The notes under the pieces are model-generated. The model worked only from the letters and a program-made list of their open reading frames with translations. It did no database searches and had not been told where the DNA came from. From NCBI RefSeq assembly GCF_028610625.1, contig NZ_JAQQWU010000023.1, positions 1 to 36,767 on the forward strand: a stretch of 36,767 nucleotides of DNA. Direction: 5' to 3'. This document shows positions 7,436-14,702 of this stretch, piece after piece (the stretch's first letter is position 1; each line of letters starts with the position of its first letter). The position numbers were made by a program, and so were the translations under genes. Origin of the DNA: Guptibacillus spartinae (lineage in GTDB: Bacteria; Bacillota; Bacilli; Bacillales; Guptibacillaceae).

Positions 7436-8941
7436 CTACACTGAAACTTTTTGATTTGCTGTTTTTTCAATCTTTTTCCAAAGCTTATATCCTGATAGAA
7501 TGACAGAGACCACGCCACCACCTGGATCGGTCCATTGTCCGGAAATGTATAGCCCTTTAATTGGCGTTTCATGCTGTGGCTTCCCTGTCATTTGATTATT
7601 GTTTTGTTCCCATCCATAAATGGACCCGTAGCTGTTATTTGTATAATGTTCCATAGTTAGAGGAGTACCTGATTCTACATGCTCAATATGATCACGAAGA
7701 TTCGGAATCGCTCGTTCAGCCATTTTAATCAAACGATCCTGATATGCATCTTTTTGCTCCTTCCAACCACCCTCAATATTGTAGGGAACTAGTGTAGTCA
7801 ATACAGCTGTATGCTTTCCTTCTGGAGCCAAAGATGGGTCTGCCAGTGTCGGTGTTGAAATCGCTAAACCACTCAAACCTTCTGGACCTAACTCGTTTAA
7901 GCGATTATGTTTGTCCATAAATTGATCATAATTATAGTCATTATAAATGAATGTTTCATGAGATAAATTGTATTGCTCTAGAGGTAGATCAACTCCGAGA
8001 AACACTTCAAATGCTGAAATGGATGGCTTAAGCTTTGCGATTCGTTTGTTGTACCTTACTGGAAAATTCTCTTCTCCAACAAGGTTGTGTACCATCTTTA
8101 AAAAGTCACCATTGCACACGACCATAGGTGCTTCCACGTACTCTCCAGTTTGTAAATGAACTCCTTTTACTCGCTTCTCTTCGACTTCAATTTTTAATAC
8201 TTCATTTCGTAGACATACTTCCCCATCTAGTGATTGAATTCGCTTTACAAATACATCTGCTAGTTTTTGAAAACTCCCTTTTGAGTAATAAATGTCTTCT
8301 TTGAAATAACTCATAATCGCATAAGCGAAAAACATCGCTCCTCCTTGAGTAGGCGGAGTGCCATAGTAAGCCCATAAAGCTGAAAAAGAATAAATAGCTT
8401 TTGGATCTTGTAAAAAAGATGAAGTAAGTTCATGGAAGGTCTTATTTCTGTATTTAAGCATGTATGGGTTTGACAGAACTTTCATAGGATCTCCTGAATG
8501 TAAAAGCATGAGCGTTACTTCATATAACTGTTCCATTTCATGAACCAAAGCTTTTATATTTTCACTTTCATGAGGAAATTGTTCGCAATAAGCTTGGATC
8601 AACCCATCGACTGTTCTCGAAACTTCAATTTTTCGATCAGGATAATATGCTGTATAAATATCATCCAATTTGATGAAATCCATCTCGTCAGCTACGCCAG
8701 CTTTTTCAAGTAACTCATCGAGCAAGCCTCCATCCTTTGCCCCAGCTGCAATTCGCACCGCAGAATCAAAAGTGAATTTCTTTCGTCGAAATGAATGAGC
8801 ATACCCTCCAGCTCGATAGTGGCGTTCTAACACTAAAACAGAGTACCCTTCTTGTGCCAGAAAGGTTGCTGCACTCAACCCTCCCATACCTGCGCCAATT
8901 ACGATGACATCATACTCAGACTTTTTTGGTCTTCTCGCCAT
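7436..8941 (-). CDS. CrtI/phytoene-desaturase-like FAD oxidoreductase
   Basis: NAD/FAD-binding oxidoreductase of the phytoene desaturase / carotenoid isomerase / retinol saturase group, 501 aa. The N-terminal Rossmann motif GAGMGG is at about 16-21, followed by LERHYRAGGYAHSF, typical of CrtI-like proteins. The C-terminal FAD motif GLYISGQWTDPGGGV is present. In this operon no carotenoid genes (crtB, crtM) are seen, so the substrate is more likely the polyketide chain, where it could desaturate, saturate or isomerise double bonds. ATG 8941 is chosen for GGGAGG 7 nt upstream; the gene overlaps the acyltransferase by 43 nt. Confidence 0.87.
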   Translation of the reverse strand: MARRPKKSEYDVIVIGAGMGGLSAATFLAQEGYSVLVLERHYRAGGYAHSFRRKKFTFDSAVRIAAGAKDGGLLDELLEKAGVADEMDFIKLDDIYTAYYPDRKIEVSRTVDGLIQAYCEQFPHESENIKALVHEMEQLYEVTLMLLHSGDPMKVLSNPYMLKYRNKTFHELTSSFLQDPKAIYSFSALWAYYGTPPTQGGAMFFAYAIMSYFKEDIYYSKGSFQKLADVFVKRIQSLDGEVCLRNEVLKIEVEEKRVKGVHLQTGEYVEAPMVVCNGDFLKMVHNLVGEENFPVRYNKRIAKLKPSISAFEVFLGVDLPLEQYNLSHETFIYNDYNYDQFMDKHNRLNELGPEGLSGLAISTPTLADPSLAPEGKHTAVLTTLVPYNIEGGWKEQKDAYQDRLIKMAERAIPNLRDHIEHVESGTPLTMEHYTNNSYGSIYGWEQNNNQMTGKPQHETPIKGLYISGQWTDPGGGVVSVILSGYKLWKKIEKTANQKVSV

Positions 8942-9705
8942 TGTTGTTCCTCCCAATTCTCTAAATTAGTTTTTACTTCATTAAAAAACTCAGCTGCTAA
9001 AGCACCATCAATTGCACGATGGTCAAAGGTCATACTTAGAGGCATAATTGATGTGACGATAATTGCTCCATCTTTAATGATTGGTTTTTCGATGATGCCA
9101 CCAATTCCAAAGCATATTGTGTTGGACGTAATCGGGTATATCTGTTGAACAGGTAAATGACCCAAGGAAGTTACTGTAAAGCTACCTTGTGTTTTTAAAC
9201 GCTTGTATGGATTATTTAAAATCTGTTTATAGATGATTCTACCCAGCCAAACAGGCAAGCCTTGGAGCTTACGTACCGATTCAAAAGATTCTCCTGTTTC
9301 AAAGGGCATTTTTTTCATCCGATCGATGTTTTCTTGAATCGTCTGAAGTGACTTTTCATTAGAATTTTCAATTACATTCGATACAACAATTTGCTGATTT
9401 CCCAATTGCTTATTGATCGTAAATTTGGCATGAACTTGATCGTACGAAATATATTTCGGATGCCACTTTCCATGGACACTTGTGTTTACTTCAGGAAATT
9501 TCTCAATAGCTTTAGAAATAGCTGAAATTACGTAGCTTACATAGCTAATAGAGATGTTATTTTGTTTGTAATTTACTCTCGATTTTTTGAGTTCTGATGC
9601 CTCTACATCCATATTCAAATAAATCGCCTGGACCTCACGTGCCTGTTCAAGAAAATGAAAGGTATGCTTACGTGCAGAAGGCAACCCTTGCTTTTTAATG
9701 GTCAT
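8899..9705 (-). CDS. 2-oxoacid-dehydrogenase-type acyltransferase (AbyA4/Agg4-like)
   Basis: Stand-alone catalytic domain of the E2 acyltransferase family, 268 aa, lacking the lipoyl and peripheral-subunit-binding domains of true E2 proteins. The catalytic motif H-x-x-x-D-G is intact at His229-Asp233-Gly234 (TFDHRAIDGA), near the C-terminus as expected. In tetronate pathways a protein of exactly this type acetylates the primary alcohol of the tetronate before elimination to an exocyclic methylene. Its place directly after the FkbH and ACP genes matches that order, so I assign this role by context. It overlaps the ACP stop by 11 nt. Confidence 0.88.
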   Translation of the reverse strand: MTIKKQGLPSARKHTFHFLEQAREVQAIYLNMDVEASELKKSRVNYKQNNISISYVSYVISAISKAIEKFPEVNTSVHGKWHPKYISYDQVHAKFTINKQLGNQQIVVSNVIENSNEKSLQTIQENIDRMKKMPFETGESFESVRKLQGLPVWLGRIIYKQILNNPYKRLKTQGSFTVTSLGHLPVQQIYPITSNTICFGIGGIIEKPIIKDGAIIVTSIMPLSMTFDHRAIDGALAAEFFNEVKTNLENWEEQQWREDQKSLSMMSS

Positions 9706-9940
9706 ATTTTTCTGCCTCTATTAAATTAACAATGTCCTGAATGGTTTCCACATTAAGAAATTGCTCCATACTAAGACGAACATTGAACTCAGCTTCTAAA
9801 CTTGTGAACATACGTAGTGTATTCACTGAATCCCACTCATCGTTTTCTTCTTTACTAAATCCCATGGATAAGTCGCTTTCTTCACATTCTAGTATTTCGG
9901 CCACAACTTCAATAATCGATTGTTGTACACTGGTAATCAC
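9695..9940 (-). CDS. Acyl carrier protein for the glyceryl unit (AbyA3/Agg3-like)
   Basis: 81-aa acyl carrier protein. The phosphopantetheine site is Ser38 in DEWDSVNTLRM; the W-DSV form is typical of ACPs that partner FkbH-like proteins. Four-helix ACP pattern, acidic. It starts with GTG 9940, 1 nt after the FkbH stop; GAGGAAGGG in the end of the FkbH gene serves as a rather distant ribosome binding site. Expected to carry the glyceryl group made by the FkbH-like protein and hand it to the FabH-like enzyme. It is distinct from the chain-building ACP at 14393-14680. Confidence 0.9.
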   Translation of the reverse strand: MITSVQQSIIEVVAEILECEESDLSMGFSKEENDEWDSVNTLRMFTSLEAEFNVRLSMEQFLNVETIQDIVNLIEAEKYDH

Positions 9941-9941
9941 G

Positions 9942-11795
9942 CTATACGCTCATCCCTTCCTCGGATGCTGTAAGTTGAATCCATTCCACTTTTCCAATTT
10001 CCTTCTTGAATAGATACACCCAGCAAGTAGAATTTTCGCCATAGTCCACCAACTCAAATCCATTATTCTGATAAAAATCTGAAACCAATTTATTTTTTTT
10101 GCTTGGTTTATAATTCCCAATAACCTCAGATACACCTTGTAATTTTGCGTTTTCTAAGATAACTCGCAGTACTTCGCATTCTACACTTCGCTGGAAAACT
10201 CGACAGCTCATAATAAAATTCTCAATCAACCACCTATGCTCTTCTTTTTTCACATGGACATAGCCAACAATACCGTTATCTCCAAACTTATCTTTTAAGC
10301 GAAACCCATATATACTACTGCTTTCACTGTTCGAGATACCTACTACTTCGCTTTCGGTAAGCCGTGTTGTTGTCATATTAAATTGATTTGTTCGTTGTGA
10401 TAGTTGAGCAATTCTAGGAACATGACTTGAAAGGATTTCAAATACGTCCAGTTCCATCTCCAGCTGCAGAAGGTACTCTTCAATAGAATCGGAGTCTTCT
10501 TTTAGCTCTTCTCTTTTCGCAATTTGTTTATATTTCTCTAATCTTTTATGATCTTCGTCTGTTGAGTTCATTGTATTGAAATAACCTTCCATCAAAAGGT
10601 CCTGAATATAGAGACTAGGGTCTTGTGACAAGGGGATAACCGTTACCTCTGGTAGTTGGCTGGAAACTAGTTCTCTTTCAAATGGATTGTCATCCACAAA
10701 AACTATGCTATCTTTTCCAAGGTTTAAGCGACTCGCCATGTTAGCAAGACTCTCTGATTTTGGCCCCCAGTTGCAAGAAATTTGAACAAAATCCTCTTCA
10801 TCAAGAACCATGTCATCATGAGAAATAAAAACATCTTTTACATTGTCCCAATCGTTTTTGCTTACAATAGTTAAAAGAATCCCTTGCGCTTGTAACCGTT
10901 TAATTACTTGTTGAAAGGCATAAAACTGGTTTCCTGGGAAAGTCTTTGAAAGCTGAATCCCATGCACCCCGTCATCTCCAATTATTCCGCCCCAAAGTGT
11001 TTGATCTAAATCTAAAGCAAGAACCTTTTGTGATAATCCTTTAATAGAAGCAATAATGGAAGCTATCTCTTTCGAAATTACTTGCCATACATTTGATGTA
11101 TAGCTCATCGAAGCATAATGCTTCATGCGGGGATCCCGGGTTTCCTGCACGTCTTGAGTGAGAACTTCAAAGTCTAAGACAATCACATTTTCTAAAGTAG
11201 TATGGAGATTTAATAGATCTTGGTTGAACCGTCTCCAAAGCATACTTACTTTTTGCTTTTCCCTATAATTTGTCACAGCTTTCCAATCGTATAAAGGCAA
11301 GGGGATGGTATGAAGAACAATGGTCGTTGCCACTCGAGTGGTGTAAATTGTTAATACCTTTTTAATCTCTTTGAAGGCTTCTTCAAGAGCGAATGATAAA
11401 GTCTCGGTTGACCATCCACTATCGCCAAAATGCTTATAAATAATAGATTCATCTAGTGAGCAAACCGTAACATCAGCACCAAAGTGTTGTAAGTCGCTTT
11501 CAGGCTTGAGCATAAGCAAATTCCATTGGTTATATCCACCCACTAATGATTGGATATTTAAATTTCTTTTTGAAGCCTCATACCTTGTTATGTTGTCCAG
11601 ACCTTGAATAGTGTGACTCCCGACGAATGCAACCTTCGCTTGAACGCCACCACTATCTATCTTCTCAAGTAACTTACCAGCTTTTTCTTGGCCTGCGAAT
11701 GTGGAGATTTGATGTAGTAAATGATTTATGGCATTGTCATTGTCATTTATCTTCGTTAGCTCTCTCAACTTTTTTAGTGCTTCCTTTTCAGTCAT
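9942..11795 (-). CDS. FkbH-like glyceryl-ACP synthase
   Basis: Converts 1,3-bisphosphoglycerate into glyceryl-S-ACP in tetronate and methoxymalonyl pathways. The 617 aa show the usual three parts: an N-terminal GDSL-like part (about 50-250), a HAD-type phosphatase domain with DLDQTLWGG (Asp262, Asp264) and FVDDNPFERE, and a C-terminal GNAT-like part with QRTNQFNMTTTRL, FGDNGIVG and FIMSCRVFQR, including the conserved Cys of the SCRV motif. It is longer than stand-alone FkbH (about 360 aa) but like the long forms in tetronate clusters. The ATG overlaps the FabH-like stop by 4 nt. The methoxymalonyl route is unlikely: the dehydrogenases and methyltransferase it needs are absent. Confidence 0.93.
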   Translation of the reverse strand: MTEKEALKKLRELTKINDNDNAINHLLHQISTFAGQEKAGKLLEKIDSGGVQAKVAFVGSHTIQGLDNITRYEASKRNLNIQSLVGGYNQWNLLMLKPESDLQHFGADVTVCSLDESIIYKHFGDSGWSTETLSFALEEAFKEIKKVLTIYTTRVATTIVLHTIPLPLYDWKAVTNYREKQKVSMLWRRFNQDLLNLHTTLENVIVLDFEVLTQDVQETRDPRMKHYASMSYTSNVWQVISKEIASIIASIKGLSQKVLALDLDQTLWGGIIGDDGVHGIQLSKTFPGNQFYAFQQVIKRLQAQGILLTIVSKNDWDNVKDVFISHDDMVLDEEDFVQISCNWGPKSESLANMASRLNLGKDSIVFVDDNPFERELVSSQLPEVTVIPLSQDPSLYIQDLLMEGYFNTMNSTDEDHKRLEKYKQIAKREELKEDSDSIEEYLLQLEMELDVFEILSSHVPRIAQLSQRTNQFNMTTTRLTESEVVGISNSESSSIYGFRLKDKFGDNGIVGYVHVKKEEHRWLIENFIMSCRVFQRSVECEVLRVILENAKLQGVSEVIGNYKPSKKNKLVSDFYQNNGFELVDYGENSTCWVYLFKKEIGKVEWIQLTASEEGMSV

Positions 11796-12892
11796 TGAGA
11801 GTGGCCCTCTTTATAAATAAGCGTAATTCCAGTCTTTATCCACTTTGAAGATTCAATTGCTACACCAACAACCTTGTCACCATAGGATAAATTGTTTTGT
11901 AATTTTTTGATTTGCAAATATGGTAATGCATTTCCATTGTTGCCGGTATCCTGTACACAATTAATTGTAGAGTCTAAGTTCAGTCCAAGGGATTCTATGA
12001 TTTTTTTGGTCATATTCCATCCAAGCTGGGGAGGTAAGTAATATTTAACATCCTCATAAGTCCAATCCATATTGGTTAGTAATTCCTCGAATACTTCCTT
12101 TGTCATGATTGGTACGGATGTTTCAATAGCTTTATAATCTTCATTTGCTGATTGGAATTGCTTACGGATGTCTCTTTTACTAAGATCTTGAATATTTTCC
12201 GGAATAGAACCAAACCAATTCATAATCTGACCAGGTTTTTTGCCTAATCCTTCAAAATAATTTTGGATATGTATAATTTCTAATCCGTCTCGATCTTCGT
12301 TAGTTAATATAGCGGCACCTGCTCCGTCTCCAAAAAGAGCATAATTTATCAGTTCTGAAGAACGAAGCTTTTTGAAATCCCTCTGCAAGTCCATGTATTT
12401 ATTACAGACATCCCCCCCGATAACGAGTGCATGACGAAGGATACCTGAGGCTAAAAATTGAGTTGCCACATCCATTCCCTGGAGAGCGCCAGAGCAGCCA
12501 GCTTGAATTTGGTAAGTACGAACATGTGATATCCCTAATCGGTCTGCTATGAGATTTACGGTTGATGGCATTAAATGGTCAGGAGTGGCCGTTGAAAGAA
12601 CGATGATATCGATATCTGTTTTCTCAATACCAGCATCTTCTATAGCTCGTTCTGCAGCCATAGTGCAAATGTCCGTCAAATCGAAATTAACAGTACGTTC
12701 TTTAAAGTTAACTGCAAAATAACGTGAAGTATTTCCTATCATGAGATCTATCCAATCTTTACGAATGGAAAGAACCTCCTCCATTTGGTCGTTGGTTACC
12801 GGATCCCCTGGCAAATATTCTCCAAAACCCACCATCCGAACTGCTTTATGTGCCTTATATTCCTGTTTCAATTCCTGCGCCAACATGGACAT
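11792..12892 (-). CDS. FabH-like ketoacyl synthase III (AbyA1/Agg1-like), His missing
   Basis: Thiolase-fold KAS III homologue, 366 aa. In tetronate biosynthesis this enzyme joins glyceryl-ACP to a beta-ketoacyl thioester, forming both a C-C and a C-O bond. The nucleophile is Cys133 in QAGCSGALQ and the Asn is Asn318 in DTGNNG, but the His of the FabH motif PHQAN is Pro288 (LPPQLG). Loss of this His argues against ordinary decarboxylating fatty acid initiation and fits a specialised condensation. Start 12892 has GGGAGGAG just upstream; ATG 12886 has more usual spacing and may be the real start. It overlaps the SDR gene by 38 nt and FkbH by 4 nt. Confidence 0.9.
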   Translation of the reverse strand: MSMLAQELKQEYKAHKAVRMVGFGEYLPGDPVTNDQMEEVLSIRKDWIDLMIGNTSRYFAVNFKERTVNFDLTDICTMAAERAIEDAGIEKTDIDIIVLSTATPDHLMPSTVNLIADRLGISHVRTYQIQAGCSGALQGMDVATQFLASGILRHALVIGGDVCNKYMDLQRDFKKLRSSELINYALFGDGAGAAILTNEDRDGLEIIHIQNYFEGLGKKPGQIMNWFGSIPENIQDLSKRDIRKQFQSANEDYKAIETSVPIMTKEVFEELLTNMDWTYEDVKYYLPPQLGWNMTKKIIESLGLNLDSTINCVQDTGNNGNALPYLQIKKLQNNLSYGDKVVGVAIESSKWIKTGITLIYKEGHSQ

Positions 12893-13577
12893 TTTCTCCT
12901 CCCATTAATTCACTCGGACCATCAATCAAAATTCCTAAAGCTGGAATGTATTCTTCTAGAGTGGGAAGCTTCGGTTTAAGACTGAATATTTCGACTTTAT
13001 TTTTCATACTATTCTTTTCTACTTTTTCAAACTCGTTATTGTAGTATCCAAAAGTCATTGCATTTACATTTAATTTGAAAGCGCCTAGTTCTCTCGACAT
13101 ACATTTCATTAATGAAAGTTTTGCCTGATTTAAGATCGGTGAGCTTGAATACCCTGCGTAATAAAGTGGATCATAAAAAAGCGGAAAGATAACTTTTCCC
13201 TTTTTCGGCTTCACCATCTGACCAATAACGACTTTGTTTACGACATAGATTTGGTTAAGTGTATCAACTATGATTTGGTTAAGTTTTAATGGATCTTGAT
13301 CAAAAATAGCCTCTTCATCTAGCATCTCATTTGCATGAATAAGTGAATCAATTGGATTCCCTTCTAGCGCATCTAGTAATTTTTCTCGTAAAATTTGTTC
13401 CTCAACGTTATCTATGTAGATTGCTTTATGGTCTGGGTTTAATAATGCATAATGTTCATACACTCTTTTATCGTAAAAGAGAAGGAGACATTCATATCCT
13501 TTGTTTTCAAAATGAGATGCAATCAATTGATTAACTTTTTCTTCTCCGTTCGTTATAAGTACATATTTAGTTGTCAT
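12855..13577 (-). CDS. Degenerate SDR, catalytically dead FabG paralogue
   Basis: Short-chain dehydrogenase-like protein of about 240 aa that has lost its signature residues. The glycine-rich cofactor loop TGxxxGIG is replaced by TNGEEKVN at 9-16, and the catalytic Tyr of Y-x-x-x-K is Leu149 (Lys153 remains in LNQAKLSL). It is unlikely to bind NADPH or reduce a ketone. It lies directly after an intact FabG gene, so it may form a hetero-oligomer with it as a structural or ACP-docking partner. ATG 13577 is chosen, with AGGTGG upstream; the in-frame GTG at 13586 overlaps that site. I am confident of the fold, less so of the role. Confidence 0.75.
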   Translation of the reverse strand: MTTKYVLITNGEEKVNQLIASHFENKGYECLLLFYDKRVYEHYALLNPDHKAIYIDNVEEQILREKLLDALEGNPIDSLIHANEMLDEEAIFDQDPLKLNQIIVDTLNQIYVVNKVVIGQMVKPKKGKVIFPLFYDPLYYAGYSSSPILNQAKLSLMKCMSRELGAFKLNVNAMTFGYYNNEFEKVEKNSMKNKVEIFSLKPKLPTLEEYIPALGILIDGPSELMGGENVHVGAGIETGI

Positions 13578-13586
13578 CTTTTCCAC

Positions 13587-14330
13587 CTACCTTAAAAATC
13601 CTCCGTCCACTTTTAGGACGGTATCGGTTACATAATCACTTAAATCGCTTGAAAGATAAACAACATTTCTTGCAACTTCCTCAGTTGTTCCTAACTTTCT
13701 CGCATTTGTAAAACGAAGAAAATTAGAAAGTTTTTCTTCTGGTACATGATGAATCATTTCCGTTTCAATCATTCCAGGAGCAATTGCATTTATTGAAATA
13801 CCTTTTGAGTGATACTTACGAGCAAGTAGCCTTGTTAATCCAATAATAGCGCCTTTTGATGCGCCGTAATTCGTCTGGGCTTCTCGTCCGGCAACCCCAG
13901 TTACCGATACGACATTAACGATTTTGCCTTTTTGTTGCTGCTCCATAAATGGCAGCACTGCTTGGCAAAAATACAGCGTGCCAGAGAAATTTGTGGAAAT
14001 AACCTGGTTCCAATCTTTTTTTTCCATTTTAAAAATGAACTGATCACGGTTGATCCCTGCATTGTTGACAAGGATATCGATCTTGCCATACATTTCAGTT
14101 ATTTGTTCTATGGTAGATTGCACAAATGTTTGGTCGCTAACAGACCCCTTAATATAATGAACAGTTTGGCCATCTGCATTTAATTCTGCCTCTATTTCTG
14201 TTGCTGCAGTATCATTGTTTGCATAAATACCAATAACAAAAGCACCTTGCCTCACAAACGTCTGAACAATCTCTTTTCCAATTCCCCGAGTTGCGCCTGT
14301 CACCACGGCTATTTTATCTTTTAAAAGCAT
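13587..14330 (-). CDS. FabG-like 3-ketoacyl-ACP reductase
   Basis: NADPH-dependent ketoreductase of the SDR family, 247 aa. It shows TGATRGIG at 11-18, NNAG at 89-92, catalytic Ser142 and the Y155-x-x-x-K159 pair in NYGASKG, all as in FabG. It would reduce each new beta-keto group made by the KS-CLF before dehydration by the FabZ-like protein. ATG 14330 follows GGGGAGAG closely. The next gene downstream is its dead paralogue, 9 nt away. Confidence 0.93.
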   Translation of the reverse strand: MLLKDKIAVVTGATRGIGKEIVQTFVRQGAFVIGIYANNDTAATEIEAELNADGQTVHYIKGSVSDQTFVQSTIEQITEMYGKIDILVNNAGINRDQFIFKMEKKDWNQVISTNFSGTLYFCQAVLPFMEQQQKGKIVNVVSVTGVAGREAQTNYGASKGAIIGLTRLLARKYHSKGISINAIAPGMIETEMIHHVPEEKLSNFLRFTNARKLGTTEEVARNVVYLSSDLSDYVTDTVLKVDGGFLR

Positions 14331-14392
14331 GCTCTCCCCACTTTCAATTTATGATGGGGAGCACAGCATAAAAGCTGCGCCCCATCGTATAA

Positions 14393-14680
14393 TTAGCTGT
14401 TTACAGTTGCTTTTAACTGACTTTCGACAAAATTAGAAAGTGTCGCAACTGAATAAAAATGCTGACGAATTTCTTCTTCTTCAAGCACTTGTAGAAGAAT
14501 CCCAAACTCGGCTTCTACACCAGAAACAACGTCAAGCGCTTCAACTGAATCTAATCCCAGACCATCCCCAAAAAGTGGTTCGTTGTCTTCAATTTCATCA
14601 GCTTCAATATCTTCCAATTCTAATCTTTCAATCAAAATGTTCACCTTAATAATTTCTTTAATCTCATTTAATGTTTTCAT
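14393..14680 (-). CDS. Acyl carrier protein of the type II PKS
   Basis: 95-aa acyl carrier protein with the 4'-phosphopantetheine site at Ser45 in GLGLDSVEALD. Strongly acidic, single domain. It lies between the KS-CLF gene and the ketoreductase, so it is likely the carrier on which the chain is built, while the second ACP (9695-9940) serves the glyceryl unit. ATG 14680 is chosen because GGAGG lies 9 nt upstream; a longer reading frame to 14737 overlaps the KS gene end and has no ribosome binding site. A 62-nt gap to the FabG gene includes the repeated GGGGAGC/GCCCC-like sequence, possibly a weak hairpin. Confidence 0.9.
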   Translation of the reverse strand: MKTLNEIKEIIKVNILIERLELEDIEADEIEDNEPLFGDGLGLDSVEALDVVSGVEAEFGILLQVLEEEEIRQHFYSVATLSNFVESQLKATVNS

Positions 14681-14702
14681 AATAGGAAAACCTCCAAATT
14701 TT

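Noticed and set aside
7436-8941. Carotenoid biosynthesis cluster, suggested by the CrtI-like gene
   Set aside because: No phytoene or dehydrosqualene synthase or other isoprenoid gene is in the window, and all the neighbours are polyketide genes.
7968-9148. Plus-strand reading frames opposite the CrtI-like and acyltransferase genes
   Set aside because: They are antisense shadows of well-supported genes, without ribosome binding sites or recognisable motifs.
9741-10135. Extra frames over the ACP and the end of the FkbH-like gene
   Set aside because: They lie in other frames of genes with intact catalytic motifs and have no translation signals.
9942-11795. FkbH-like gene as part of a methoxymalonyl-ACP pathway
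   Set aside because: The two dehydrogenases and the O-methyltransferase of that pathway are absent, while the FabH-like, ACP and E2-type acyltransferase of the tetronate route are present and collinear.
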